The translations under genes and the position numbers were made by a program. A stretch of DNA of 64,000 bases from Oscillospiraceae bacterium (lineage in GTDB: Bacteria > Bacillota > Clostridia > Oscillospirales > Ruminococcaceae): contig JAFUWN010000005.1 in assembly GCA_017483465.1 (NCBI GenBank), positions 103,549-167,548 on the forward strand, in the 5' to 3' direction. Below the pieces are notes generated by a model. That model did no database searches. It saw only the letters and a program-made list of their open reading frames with translations, and was not told the DNA's origin. Each line of letters starts with the position of its first letter. The first letter of the stretch is position 1. Below, in pieces: positions 16,132 to 25,917 of this stretch.

Positions 16132-17700
16132 TCACCCTAAAATTCCCATTTTCTCTTTTTCCTGTAAAATCCGGCGGACACTCTCGTTAATCCGGTCTTC
16201 CGAAATCCGGCCGCTGTTTACGGCCTCTTCCACCGCATTCACAGAAGCTGTTAAATCTGTCGGCATTAAAATTATATCAACTCCGGCTTCTACTGCCATC
16301 ACAGCTGAATCTGCCGGGCTGTAACTCCCTGCAATCGTATTCATATTAAAGGCATCTGTCACTAAAATTCCGTTGAAATGCAGTTCATTCCTCAGCCAGT
16401 CCGTGCACACCACATGCGATAAACAGGACGGTAAATTATCTCCTGCTCCTGTAATAATCTGATGACTGACCATCACAAAGTCCGAACCTGCTTCTATTCC
16501 GGAACGAAACGGAATAAATTCCCCATTTCTTAAATCTTCCAGACTTCTGTCTATGATAATCTTATCATCATAATGTGCATTTCCGTTCTCTGCTCCAAGC
16601 CCCGGAAAATGTTTCAGTGTTGCCGCAACGCCTGTACTCTGCAAGCCCTGTACTACGCCTGATACCATATTCCCGACAACTTCCGGATTGTCACTGAAAA
16701 TTCTTGTTCCCAGTTCATTTCCGGCATTCAGATTCACATCCGCTACAGGGGCAAAATCCAGATTAAACCCGAACTGCCTGATGTCATTTCCCAGTGTCTG
16801 GCCGATTCCATAGGCTTCATTCCAGTCATTCCGCTCGCCGTAAGTTCCCATCGGACTCAAGGCCGTTGTTCCCAGATTCTTTGCACATCTCGCTACTAAA
16901 CCGCCTTCTTCATCAACTGCAAAAAACATTCCGATTCCGGTATCTCTCGCATATGTCTGCGTATTCGACAGCATTTCTGTTGTCTGGCCTCCGGATACCA
17001 GATTCTTCGCAAAATAAATCAATCCGCCTACAGGCTGGTTATATACACATTCCTGTGTCCAGCTTCCGGCTGCTGTGACTGTATCTGCTCCGGTCAGAAC
17101 TTCCGGCGTGACAATAAACATCTGATAAATTTTCTGCTTCAGATTCATAGCATTCAGTATCTCTTCTGCATTTCCTGTCAGATGTATGACTTCCGGTCTG
17201 GTTTCTTCCGGTTCCGGCTCAGGCTCAGGGGAGGGAGCTGTCTCGATTACAGGATCTGTCATCACTGTGGTCTGTGTCGTTTTGGAAGAAGCCGACCGGG
17301 ATGTGACAGTTGTCCGCTTGTTTCCTGCATCTCCGGCAGAGGCATAATAATACACAATTACTGTTTCTTCCGGATTGGCTTCATCCTGTATAACTTCTGT
17401 TGCAATCAGTTCTGTTCCGGACTGGGTTTCTGATACGGCTGTTTCTGCTGTTGTTTCTGTCGTTTCTGTTTCCGAAGCCTTTACAGACGATACTTTCACA
17501 GAACGATTTTCTTTGATATGCAATGCCGCTGTTGTCTGAACGGTAACTGTCGTGGTCTCCCATACCGTCCCTGAAACAGATGTTCCTGAAACGGCTGTTT
17601 CAGGAAATTCCATCTGTTCCTGTTCAATCCGCCTGCCGCATCCTGTACTCAGAAGCAGACAGGCAAATATCCCTATTATTTTTATAGTTTTCTTCATCAT
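16132..17700 (-). CDS. GH3 beta-N-acetylhexosaminidase lipoprotein (NagZ-like)
   Basis: This 522-residue exported lipoprotein starts with a basic, hydrophobic signal ending in LLLSTGC, a lipobox. Residues 40-185 form a Thr/Ser/Val-rich low-complexity stalk, and the GH3 domain occupies 190-522. The active-site region TLKHFPGLGAENGNAHYD corresponds to the NagZ His/Asp loop, and ILVTDAFNM carries the nucleophile Asp. NagZ enzymes remove N-acetylglucosamine from muropeptides; in Firmicutes they act outside the cell. ATG 17700 overlaps the proS stop (TAATG) and is coupled; ATG 17697 is an equal alternative. Confidence 0.9.
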   Translation of the reverse strand: MMKKTIKIIGIFACLLLSTGCGRRIEQEQMEFPETAVSGTSVSGTVWETTTVTVQTTAALHIKENRSVKVSSVKASETETTETTAETAVSETQSGTELIATEVIQDEANPEETVIVYYYASAGDAGNKRTTVTSRSASSKTTQTTVMTDPVIETAPSPEPEPEPEETRPEVIHLTGNAEEILNAMNLKQKIYQMFIVTPEVLTGADTVTAAGSWTQECVYNQPVGGLIYFAKNLVSGGQTTEMLSNTQTYARDTGIGMFFAVDEEGGLVARCAKNLGTTALSPMGTYGERNDWNEAYGIGQTLGNDIRQFGFNLDFAPVADVNLNAGNELGTRIFSDNPEVVGNMVSGVVQGLQSTGVAATLKHFPGLGAENGNAHYDDKIIIDRSLEDLRNGEFIPFRSGIEAGSDFVMVSHQIITGAGDNLPSCLSHVVCTDWLRNELHFNGILVTDAFNMNTIAGSYSPADSAVMAVEAGVDIILMPTDLTASVNAVEEAVNSGRISEDRINESVRRILQEKEKMGILG

Positions 17701-19151
17701 TAATAAGCTTTGCCCCAGAGTACCATGTGCTTTGCAGGCTTTCCGCAGCAGACACATACATCAGAAATCTGCTTCTGCTCTAACGGAATACATCTTGAAC
17801 CTGCTCCGGTCTGTGCCTTGACTTCATCTTCACAGGCTTCTTCTCCGCACCACATGGCTTCGATAAAGCCGTCACCTTTTTCTGTCAGTGCCTGATTGAT
17901 TTCTTCAATCGTTCTGCACTGATATGTTCTTCTGTTTCTGTTTTCCAGTGCGGCCTGATACAGTCCGTCATGCACTTCCTGTAATTTCTCCTGTACGCTC
18001 TCAACAAGGCTATCCAGCGAAACACTTGTTTTTTCACCGTTATGACGTGTCGCAAGCACACACTGATCTGCTTCAATATCCCGAGGCCCGATCTCAACTC
18101 TTACCGGAACACCTTTCATTTCATATTCTGCAAACTTCCAGCCGGGGGAATTTTCTGTATCATCCAGTTTAACTCTGATTCCGGCGTTCTTCAGTTCATG
18201 ATATAATTCTCTTGCCTTGTCCAGTACACCTTCTTTATGCATTGCTGCCGGTACAATTACAACCTGAATCGGTGCAACTGCCGGAGGCAGTACCAGACCA
18301 TTATTATCACCGTGTGTCATGATAATTGCTCCGATTAATCTTGTTGTCACACCCCAGCTTGTCTGATGCGGATACTGTAATTTATTATCCTTTCCGGCAT
18401 ACTGAATAGCAAATGCCTTTGCAAATCCATCCCCGAAATAATGAGAAGTTCCGGCCTGCAATGCCTTGCCGTCATGCATCAGTGCTTCAATCGCATAAGT
18501 CGAGACGGCTCCTGCAAATTTATCACTCTCTGTCTTCTTGCCCTGTACCACAGGCATTGCCAGGGCATCAATGCAGAATCTTGTGTAAACATTCAGCATT
18601 TTTTCAGTCTCTTCAACCGCTTCTTCGGCAGTCGCATGAATTGTGTGACCCTCCTGCCATAAAAATTCTCTCGATCTTAAAAACGGTCTTGTCGTCTTTT
18701 CCCATCTGACAACGCTTACCCACTGATTATATAACTTCGGCAGATCTCTGTAAGAATGTACAATCTGGGCATAATGCTCGCAGAACAGCGTTTCTGATGT
18801 CGGACGGACACACAGCCTTTCTTCCAGCTTGTCATTGCCTCCATGTGTCACCCATGCTACTTCCGGGGCAAATCCCTCGACATGATCTTTCTCTTTCTGT
18901 AACAGAGATTCCGGAATAAACATCGGCATACATACATTTTCATGTCCTGTTTCTTTAAACATGCCGTCCAGAATTTTCTGGATATTCTCCCAGATTGCAT
19001 ACCCATACGGCCGGATGACCATACAGCCTTTTACACTTGTATAAGCAATCAGTTCTGCTTTCTTGACAATGTCCGTGTACCACTGTGCGAAATCTTCATC
19101 CATAGATGTAATTGCTTCTACTGATTTCTTGTTTTTATCCTGCTTTGCCAT
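17700..19151 (-). CDS. proS: Prolyl-tRNA synthetase, archaeal/eukaryotic-like type
   Basis: ProRS charges tRNA-Pro with proline. The 483-residue length and the C-terminal domain with Cys pairs ([10 protein letters not shown] and VCVCCGKPA, which probably hold zinc) identify the shorter archaeal-type enzyme, which lacks the bacterial editing insertion. Class II motifs are readable: [27 protein letters not shown] and [16 protein letters not shown]. This form is common in Clostridia and allies. ATG 19151 was chosen over an upstream TTG. The 3' end overlaps the nagZ start by one base. Confidence 0.95.
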   Translation of the reverse strand: MAKQDKNKKSVEAITSMDEDFAQWYTDIVKKAELIAYTSVKGCMVIRPYGYAIWENIQKILDGMFKETGHENVCMPMFIPESLLQKEKDHVEGFAPEVAWVTHGGNDKLEERLCVRPTSETLFCEHYAQIVHSYRDLPKLYNQWVSVVRWEKTTRPFLRSREFLWQEGHTIHATAEEAVEETEKMLNVYTRFCIDALAMPVVQGKKTESDKFAGAVSTYAIEALMHDGKALQAGTSHYFGDGFAKAFAIQYAGKDNKLQYPHQTSWGVTTRLIGAIIMTHGDNNGLVLPPAVAPIQVVIVPAAMHKEGVLDKARELYHELKNAGIRVKLDDTENSPGWKFAEYEMKGVPVRVEIGPRDIEADQCVLATRHNGEKTSVSLDSLVESVQEKLQEVHDGLYQAALENRNRRTYQCRTIEEINQALTEKGDGFIEAMWCGEEACEDEVKAQTGAGSRCIPLEQKQISDVCVCCGKPAKHMVLWGKAY

Positions 19152-19181
19152 ACTCTTCAAAACCTTTCTTGATTATTATAA

Positions 19182-19454
19182 TTATTTTTTATCTTTCTTC
19201 CGGACAACTGCTTTTTTCTTCACAATCTCCGGTTTCTCTTCCGGTTCGGGAGGCAGTTCGTAAATCGAACGCACGGTATATTTCTCACCCGTCTTCTTTT
19301 TCTTAAAAGTTTCCGGTCTGTGCCTGGATTTCCATTTATCAATATATTCTGCCATTTTCGGCGTGAATACTGCCGCAATGAATATCAATGCGAACACTCC
19401 GAAACATTTCAGCCCGAAACGAAGAATCAGACTGCCGTCAACTGCATGTTCCAT
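19182..19454 (-). CDS. Small single-pass membrane protein
   Basis: A 90-residue protein with one hydrophobic segment near residues 14-30 (KCFGVFALIFIAAVF), followed by a basic, Lys/Glu/Pro-rich cytoplasmic or external tail (KKKTGEKYTV, ELPPEPEEKPEIVKKK). It starts at ATG 19454 with its own promoter (TTTACA-17-TATAAT). It is followed by proS, 30 bases on, on the same strand. I do not recognise a family. Confidence 0.5.
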   Translation of the reverse strand: MEHAVDGSLILRFGLKCFGVFALIFIAAVFTPKMAEYIDKWKSRHRPETFKKKKTGEKYTVRSIYELPPEPEEKPEIVKKKAVVRKKDKK

Positions 19455-19472
19455 TCTGACCAGTCCTTTGCT

Positions 19473-19501
19473 ATTATACCATATTCCGGCATATTTGTAA
19501 A
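19473..19501 (-). promoter_or_regulatory. SigA-type promoter for the small membrane protein and proS
   Basis: On the minus strand TTTACA (19501-19496) and TATAAT (19478-19473) are spaced by exactly 17 bp. It lies between the activase C-terminal gene and the 90-residue gene, and probably drives the proS-nagZ-HD run. Confidence 0.75.
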
Positions 19502-19510
19502 TACTTTTGC

Positions 19511-20761
19511 TTACAGATTCCCTGATGCCCTCGCATTCGCAAGCATCAGCTTGATTCTGTTTTCCTGATTGACCCTTGTTGCTCCCGGATCGTAATCAAT
19601 TGCGATGATATTCGCATTCGGATAGCGTTCCTTTACGGCCCGGCTCATGCCTTTGGCTATAATATGATTCGGCAGACAGCCAAACGGCTGTGTACAGATA
19701 ATATTTTCCGTTCCGCTTTCGGCAAGTGCTCCCATTTCTGCGGGAATCAGCCAGCCTTCACCCATGTTGACTCCTAATCCGATATACTGCTCGACCGAAT
19801 GCAGCAAATGCTCGAAATCATGCGGCGGCCGGAATACACCGTGTTCTGTCATCTGTCGGACAACTCTTTTCTGCTCGGCAAGAAACATCTTGTAAAACAT
19901 CTGATATACAGGCAGAGCGGCACTCTTCCGGCCGTAAAGCTTCAACTCATTGCCTTTTGTAAATAAATAATACAATACAAATTCCAGCAATGACGGCACT
20001 ACCGGTTCACAGCCCTCCGAAATCAGAAAATCTTCCAGATGATTATTCCCTAACGGAGAATATTTTACATAAATCTCTCCGACGATTCCTACTCTGATCT
20101 TAGGCACGGTTGAACGTTCGATCTTCGCAAAATCTCTTAACATCATCTCATAATATTTCTTCGTGTGGACATACTCGTTTGAACTCAGTAATTTCTTGAC
20201 TCTCTTAATCCAGACATTCAGAACTTTCTTCGATGTCCCTTTTACAAGCTCATAAGACCGGCACTGATTATACAATGTCTGAAGCATATCTCCATAACCA
20301 ATCCCGTACAGAATCCGGACAATCTCCGACGTGCTGATTTTCCAGCCGTTTTCCGGATCTTTCTCCATGCCGACAAAGTTCAGCGATATGACAGGCACCT
20401 GCGGAAACGTGTCTTTCAGTGCTTTTCTTAACAAATAAATATAATTCGAGGCACGGCAGCCGCCGCCTGTCTGCGGCAGCATCAATGCGACTTTATTCAC
20501 ATCATAACGGCCGCTTTTCAATGCCTCCATGAACTGCCCGATGCATAACAGTGCCGGATAACAGGTATCGTTATGCACATTCTTCAGGCCTTCGTTGATG
20601 ACGGCTCTCGATTCGCTGTGCAGAACTTCGCATTTATATCCATAAATACTGAAAATATGCACCATCAATTCAAAGTGTATCTCCAGCATGGTCGGAATCA
20701 GAATCGTATGCGTTTCTTTCATTGCCTTGGTAAAAATCGGATAATCTCTCTCTTTTTCCAA
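19511..20761 (-). CDS. 2-hydroxyacyl-CoA dehydratase activase, C-terminal (DUF2229-type) part
   Basis: A 416-residue protein related to the C-terminal third of the large (about 1400-residue) CoA dehydratase activases. It carries conserved pieces such as NDTCYPALLCIGQFMEAL, TGGGCRASNYIYLLRKAL, CTQPFGCLPNHIIAKGM and DYDPGATRVNQENRIKLML. Cys residues in TCYP, GGGC and FGCLPNH are the likely iron-sulfur ligands. Start TTG 20761 is 17 bases from the upstream gene's stop and is preceded by AAAGGAG. In many relatives this region is fused to the activase, so it probably assembles with the product of the preceding gene. The function is inferred. Confidence 0.75.
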   Translation of the reverse strand: MEKERDYPIFTKAMKETHTILIPTMLEIHFELMVHIFSIYGYKCEVLHSESRAVINEGLKNVHNDTCYPALLCIGQFMEALKSGRYDVNKVALMLPQTGGGCRASNYIYLLRKALKDTFPQVPVISLNFVGMEKDPENGWKISTSEIVRILYGIGYGDMLQTLYNQCRSYELVKGTSKKVLNVWIKRVKKLLSSNEYVHTKKYYEMMLRDFAKIERSTVPKIRVGIVGEIYVKYSPLGNNHLEDFLISEGCEPVVPSLLEFVLYYLFTKGNELKLYGRKSAALPVYQMFYKMFLAEQKRVVRQMTEHGVFRPPHDFEHLLHSVEQYIGLGVNMGEGWLIPAEMGALAESGTENIICTQPFGCLPNHIIAKGMSRAVKERYPNANIIAIDYDPGATRVNQENRIKLMLANARASGNL

Positions 20762-20778
20762 ACTCTCATTCTCCTTTC

Positions 20779-23712
20779 TTATTTTTGCTGGTTCATTGCC
20801 GCAAGCAGACTCCGAAGTCTGATCTTTGCGGCTCCTAAATTCGTAATCTCATCAATCTTTAACTGCGTGTACAGCTTCCCTGATGATTCCAGTATGCTCC
20901 GGACTTCATCTGTTGTAATCGCATCAATGCCGCATCCAAATGATACCAGCTGCACTAACTGCATATCCGGCTGTGTTGTCACATACTGTGCTGCCCTGTA
21001 TAATCTGCTGTGATACGTCCATTGATTATATACATGCAAGTGCGGCATTTTTCCCATTGGTGCAACACTTTCTTCTGAAATTACAGCTAATCCCAGACTT
21101 GTAATCAGTTTGTGAATGCCGTGATTAATCTCTTTATCCAGATGATACGGCCTTCCGGCAAGTACAATAATCTTTCTGCCCTCGGCTCTGGCCTGTGAAA
21201 TAATCTCTTTCGCTTTTGAAGTCAATTCTTTCCGGAAATCTTCCAGTGCTGCATAGGCCGCATCTACTGCTGCCGGTATCTGCTTCTGTACACCGTATTT
21301 TTCCAGTACTTTCCTCATAACCTGAATCACATTCTTACGGCTGTTGATATCCAGATACGGATAACAGAAATTCTCATTATTCAGGCCGCTGTGATTGGCT
21401 TTCATCAGTTCCGGATAATAGGCTACTACCGGACAGTTAAACCTGTTATCCGTGTCCGGCTCGCCTAAATTATAGGTCATGCACGGCCAGAAAATAAAAT
21501 CTGCTTTCTTCTGCAATAATGCTTCTATATGCCCGTGGGCAATCTTGGCCGGATAACATACCGTATCAGACGGAATAGTATGCTGTCCGCTGAAATACAT
21601 CTTCCGGTCACTCTCGCCTGAAATCACAACTTCAAATCCCAGGTTCGTGAACAGCGTGTGCCAGAACGGCAGCAATTCATAAAAATTCAGTACCATCGGC
21701 AGACCAATTACAGCTTTCTTTCTGACCGGCTTTCTCTGAATGATCTCCATCAGCCTGTCATATTTATAATTATATAAATCCGGAACTTCTGTTTCTCTCC
21801 GGATGCCTGCACCCTTTTCACACCGGTTTCCTGATACAAACCGGCCGCCGTCAGAGAATCTGATCACATTCAGCAGACAGTTTGCCGTACATCCTCCGCA
21901 GCGAATATTTTTAGAAGTGTAAGAAAAATTCTCCAGTGCTTCCGGCGAAATTAAACTCGTTTCGCCGTTTTCTTCCTGCTGTTCCTTGGCATACAAGGCC
22001 GCCCCGAATGCTCCCATCAGTCCGGAAATCGCCGGACGAATCACATTCCGGCCGATTTCACGCTCGAAACATCTTAATACTGCATCATTCAGGAACGTTC
22101 CGCCCTGTACGACAATATTCTTTCCCAGTTCCTCCACACTTTTGGCTCTGATGACCTTATAAATTGCATTCTTGATAATAGAAGCTGACAACCCTGCCGA
22201 AATATCTTCGACTGTTGCTCCGTCTTTCTGTGCCTGCTTGACACTGCTGTTCATAAATACCGTACATCTGGAACCCAGCTCCACAGGCTTTTCCGCAAAT
22301 AAGCCCATCTGCGAAAATTCACCGATATCATAGCCCAGTGCCATCGCAAATGTCTGGATAAACGATCCGCACCCAGAAGAGCACGCTTCGTTCAGCATGA
22401 TACTGTCAATCGCTCCGTTCTTGATCTTGAAACACTTGATGTCCTGTCCGCCGATATCTATAATAAAATCCACATCCGGACAGAAGAAAGAAGCCGCCTT
22501 GAAATGTGCGACTGTTTCTACAATCCCGTAATCTACAGACAATCCCGCTTTGATCAGGTCTTCTCCGTAGCCTGTGACCGCACTCGCTTTGATTATCAGA
22601 TTTTCATTCTTATCATGATAAATCTGCTTTAATCTGTCTGCAATCCTGTCAAGCGGCTGGCCTTCGTTCGAGGCATAATGACTATATAACAATCTGCCGT
22701 CTTCTGTAATCAATACCAGTTTTGTCGTTGTCGAGCCGGAATCAATTCCCAGATAGGCATCACCCTCATACGTTCTTAAATCCGCATAAGTCAGATCACA
22801 CTGCTTATGACGCTCTACAAATGCGGCATATTCCTCATGAGAAGCAAATAATTTATCTCCGGTCATCACATCTGAAGTTGCTTTCGCATTCTGTACTTTC
22901 TCAAGCAGAGCTTTGGCCATTCTTGGTGAATCCTTGCTTTCTTCTGCATATAAAGCACTTCCCAGTGCCACAAATACAGGAGCCTGCTCCGGAAATACTG
23001 CATTTTCTTCTGACAGCTTCAGACCCTCGACAAATGCCTTTCTCAATCCTTTCTGAAATGATAACGGCCCGCCTAAAAACAGCACAGTTCCCTTGATTTC
23101 TCTGCCCTGTGCCAGACCTGCTACGGTCTGATCAACAACGGCTTTGAAAATACTTGCTGCTACATCTTCTCTGGCCGCTCCCTGGTTCAGCAGAGGCTGA
23201 ATATCCGATTTCGCAAATACGCCGCATCTTGAGGCAATCGGATATGTCCGCTTTGCTTTCAGAGCCGCTTCATCCAGTTCCTGTACCGATATTCCCAACA
23301 GCGTTGCCATCTGGTCTATAAAAGCTCCTGTACCGCCGGCACAGGAACCGTTCATTCTCTGCTCGACACCGCCGGTTAAAAATATAATCTTTGCATCTTC
23401 GCCGCCTAATTCAATTACTGCATCTGCTTTCGGATAACATGTCCGTACTGCCAGAAATGCCGCATGTACTTCCTGTACAAATGAAATCCCTGCTGCATTT
23501 GCAAGGCCTAACCCTGCCGAACCTGTCATTGCACTCCGGAACTGTGCTTCCGGAAATTTTTTAGCAATGCTTTCCAGCTGCTCCGATACTGTTTCCTTTA
23601 CTTTCGAGAAATGCCTCTGATACGCAGAATGAAGAATCTCTCCGGCTTCATTGCATACAACTGTCTTTACTGTGGTTGAGCCGACATCAATTCCTAAAGC
23701 ATATAATTCCAT
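20779..23712 (-). CDS. 2-hydroxyacyl-CoA dehydratase activase (BadF/BadG/HgdC family, duplicated)
   Basis: A 977-residue protein with two ASKHA-fold ATPase domains in tandem. Domain 1 begins ALGIDVGSTTVKTVVCNE and has GGEDAKIIFLTGG and GSCAGGTGAFIDQMA. Domain 2 begins YLGIDSGSTTTKLVLITE (near 320) and has GGQDIKCFKIKNG and ACSSGCGSFIQTFAM, whose Cys bind the bridging [4Fe-4S] cluster. The C-terminal part (from about 640) has DUF2229 features (CGGCTANCLLNVIRFS, then FWPCMTYNLGE). Family members use ATP to inject an electron into 2-hydroxyacyl-CoA dehydratases; long orphan versions have no known partner. No dehydratase subunits are in this window. It is paired with the following gene. Confidence 0.9.
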   Translation of the reverse strand: MELYALGIDVGSTTVKTVVCNEAGEILHSAYQRHFSKVKETVSEQLESIAKKFPEAQFRSAMTGSAGLGLANAAGISFVQEVHAAFLAVRTCYPKADAVIELGGEDAKIIFLTGGVEQRMNGSCAGGTGAFIDQMATLLGISVQELDEAALKAKRTYPIASRCGVFAKSDIQPLLNQGAAREDVAASIFKAVVDQTVAGLAQGREIKGTVLFLGGPLSFQKGLRKAFVEGLKLSEENAVFPEQAPVFVALGSALYAEESKDSPRMAKALLEKVQNAKATSDVMTGDKLFASHEEYAAFVERHKQCDLTYADLRTYEGDAYLGIDSGSTTTKLVLITEDGRLLYSHYASNEGQPLDRIADRLKQIYHDKNENLIIKASAVTGYGEDLIKAGLSVDYGIVETVAHFKAASFFCPDVDFIIDIGGQDIKCFKIKNGAIDSIMLNEACSSGCGSFIQTFAMALGYDIGEFSQMGLFAEKPVELGSRCTVFMNSSVKQAQKDGATVEDISAGLSASIIKNAIYKVIRAKSVEELGKNIVVQGGTFLNDAVLRCFEREIGRNVIRPAISGLMGAFGAALYAKEQQEENGETSLISPEALENFSYTSKNIRCGGCTANCLLNVIRFSDGGRFVSGNRCEKGAGIRRETEVPDLYNYKYDRLMEIIQRKPVRKKAVIGLPMVLNFYELLPFWHTLFTNLGFEVVISGESDRKMYFSGQHTIPSDTVCYPAKIAHGHIEALLQKKADFIFWPCMTYNLGEPDTDNRFNCPVVAYYPELMKANHSGLNNENFCYPYLDINSRKNVIQVMRKVLEKYGVQKQIPAAVDAAYAALEDFRKELTSKAKEIISQARAEGRKIIVLAGRPYHLDKEINHGIHKLITSLGLAVISEESVAPMGKMPHLHVYNQWTYHSRLYRAAQYVTTQPDMQLVQLVSFGCGIDAITTDEVRSILESSGKLYTQLKIDEITNLGAAKIRLRSLLAAMNQQK

Positions 23713-23799
23713 TCCGTTTCCTCCAGTTGATGAGATACTGTTTTCTCTTGACTTTCATCTATTTAGTACCGCTTTTCTTTATTTTTGTTACAAAACCAT

Positions 23800-24972
23800 T
23801 CAGATCAGGCTGTCTTCGTGAATCACTTTTCCGTCCTGCATGAAAATTCTCGGAATCCTCTTGGAAATTCCGCAGACTACTTCATAGCCGATTGTTCCGT
23901 AAATGCCTGCAAGATCATCTGCTGTAATACAGTCATTTCCGTCTTTTCCGATCAATGTCACGACGGAGCCGATTGCCGCATCGGGAACATCAGTAATATC
24001 AATCATAGTCTGATCCATGCAGACACGGCCTGTAATCCGGCATCTGATGCCATTTACAAGCACTTCTCCCTGATTTGACAATAATCTGGAGTAGCCGTCT
24101 GCATAGCCGATGGTTACCGTAGCAATCCGGCGTGTTTCTCCGGCACGGTATGTCCGGCCGTAGCTGATGCAGTCGCCGGCGTGTACTTCCTTGATATGAC
24201 TGATTCTTGTCCGGAAAGACAATACCGGCTCCAGTTCCAGAGGCACCGCAAGAGCGGCATTCGGTTTCAGACCGTACATAATAATTCCGGCTCTGGCAAG
24301 CGTACTCTTCGGCTGGTTATGATAGCATACTGCCGCACTGTTCATACAGTGTACATGTTTCAGAGATATGCCCGATTCTTTCAGTTTTTCTGCTGTCCGG
24401 AAAATTGCTTCTTCCTGTTTCTGTGTATATTCCAGATGTTCCGGACTGTCTTCATCTGCGACTGCAAAATGTGTGAACAGCCCTTCCACCTGTAACCCCG
24501 GCAGAGAAACAATCTCATGCAGTTCGTGCAGACAGACGGCTTCGTCCTGTGTCCGGATGCCGATTCTGCCCATGCCGGTGTCTAATTTGATATGGCATCT
24601 GACCGTGCTTGCCGGAAGAGCACAGCTGGCCAGAGCTGCTGCATATTCTGCCGATACAATTGCCTGAATAATATTATACTCCGCAAGCATGGGGGCACAT
24701 TCCGGCGAGGTATAGCCCAATATTAAAATCTCACCTTCCGGACACCATTTCCGCACCCGGACTGCTTCTTCAAAACTTGACACGGCATAAAACCGGATGC
24801 CCATTTCATAAAGCTTTTTGCAGACATACTCCTCTCCATGACCGTAAGCATCTGCTTTTACAACAGCACAATATTCTGTTGTATCTGCAAGTTTTTCCTG
24901 AATCACTCTTACATTATGTGCAAGGGCATCCAGTGAAATTTCTGCCCATGCTCTCTGACGATACTGCATCAT
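23800..24972 (-). CDS. alr: Alanine racemase
   Basis: Alr converts L- to D-alanine for peptidoglycan. This 390-residue PLP enzyme has the PLP-lysine motif VVKADAYGHG near residue 40. IKLDTGMGRIGIR, CMNSAAVCYH and RAGIIMYGLKPN follow, and the catalytic Tyr segment SYGRTYRAGETR and TGRVCMDQTMIDITDV belong to the C-terminal beta domain. All active-site residues seem intact. Two start codons in a row (MM) leave 24972 or 24969 possible; AAGGAG lies about 12 bases upstream. A long AT-rich divergent region separates it from the next gene. Confidence 0.96.
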   Translation of the reverse strand: MMQYRQRAWAEISLDALAHNVRVIQEKLADTTEYCAVVKADAYGHGEEYVCKKLYEMGIRFYAVSSFEEAVRVRKWCPEGEILILGYTSPECAPMLAEYNIIQAIVSAEYAAALASCALPASTVRCHIKLDTGMGRIGIRTQDEAVCLHELHEIVSLPGLQVEGLFTHFAVADEDSPEHLEYTQKQEEAIFRTAEKLKESGISLKHVHCMNSAAVCYHNQPKSTLARAGIIMYGLKPNAALAVPLELEPVLSFRTRISHIKEVHAGDCISYGRTYRAGETRRIATVTIGYADGYSRLLSNQGEVLVNGIRCRITGRVCMDQTMIDITDVPDAAIGSVVTLIGKDGNDCITADDLAGIYGTIGYEVVCGISKRIPRIFMQDGKVIHEDSLI

Positions 24973-25080
24973 CCTGTCATTCGTCTCCTTATCTATTTTA
25001 TAAAATATATATTAAAATTATAAAAAACTATATCAAACTCTTCCACAAAGGAATTTTTTCAAAAAAATTCAAATTTTCAC

Positions 25081-25109
25081 TTGTAGTTTATGTCCGGATA
25101 TGCTATAAT
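25081..25109 (+). promoter_or_regulatory. SigA-type promoter of the SLOG gene
   Basis: TTGTAG (25081-25086) and TATAAT (25104-25109) are separated by 17 bp, with TGC just before the -10 (extended -10). The ribosome-binding site GGAGGTGAG follows before ATG 25149. Confidence 0.7.
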
Positions 25110-25148
25110 AGAAATGATTGTAATCCACCACGGAGGTGAGTTCAACTT

Positions 25149-25751
25149 ATGAAACTGACTGCCCCTTCTTCTGCATCCGGCATTCCCCAGCAGCAGACCC
25201 TTTGCTTTACCGGACACAGACCCGAAAAACTTCCGCAGGGAAAACAGCTCGATGCTCTGCTGGCTGCCTTATATTACCATATTGATTCGGCAATTGATCA
25301 GGGCTATTCCTATTTTCTTGACGGGATGGCTGACGGCATTGATTTCTATGCCGCCGAATATCTGCTCCGGAAACGGACTTCCCTTCCGCAGATCTGCATT
25401 ATCGGCGTACAGCCCTGCCGGAATTATTCCGATTTCTTCCGGCACAGACATTATGATCTCAGTCATCTTCTGAAAATGCAGGAAATGTTTGACGAAGTAA
25501 TCTGTCTGGAAGGCAGCTATCACAGACATGCCGGTTTTCAGAACAATATCCTGTTCTGGAACAGAAACCGTTTTTTAGTCGACCATGCTTCCCGGCTGAT
25601 TGCCGTCTGTTCACTTGAGCGTTCCGGATCCAAACAAACTTATGATTATGCCAGACAGCAAAAACTTTCTGTCTGCCGGATTGAAGCCAATCCCAATCTG
25701 TTCTATCTGCCGAAACCGGAGCAGTGGCCTGTGGAAAAAATCAATTTCTGA
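25149..25751 (+). CDS. SLOG-fold protein, DUF1273/YpsA family
   Basis: This 200-residue cytoplasmic protein has the family-opening motif LCFTGHRPEKLPQG near residue 20, then FLDGMADGIDFYAAEYLL and IGVQPCRNY, and the last-strand segment RSGSKQTYDYARQQ. These identify the YpsA/DUF1273 group of the SLOG (Rossmann-like) superfamily, which binds nucleotide ligands; YpsA of Firmicutes affects cell division. The N-terminal ten residues (TAPSSASGIPQQ) are likely disordered. It has its own promoter and is monocistronic. Confidence 0.85.
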   Translation: MKLTAPSSASGIPQQQTLCFTGHRPEKLPQGKQLDALLAALYYHIDSAIDQGYSYFLDGMADGIDFYAAEYLLRKRTSLPQICIIGVQPCRNYSDFFRHRHYDLSHLLKMQEMFDEVICLEGSYHRHAGFQNNILFWNRNRFLVDHASRLIAVCSLERSGSKQTYDYARQQKLSVCRIEANPNLFYLPKPEQWPVEKINF

Positions 25752-25917
25752 CCATGTGTCAATCCGTATCTATTCTATTATAACACGGTTTCTGCAAAAA
25801 AGCAAGCGGCATGAAAAAGTTTCAGATTTTTAGCAGCTTATCCAGAAAAAACAAAAAATCAGTTCCTGCATTATGCAATTATGCAGAAACAAGCATCATC
25901 AAGGAGGAATTTTTATT

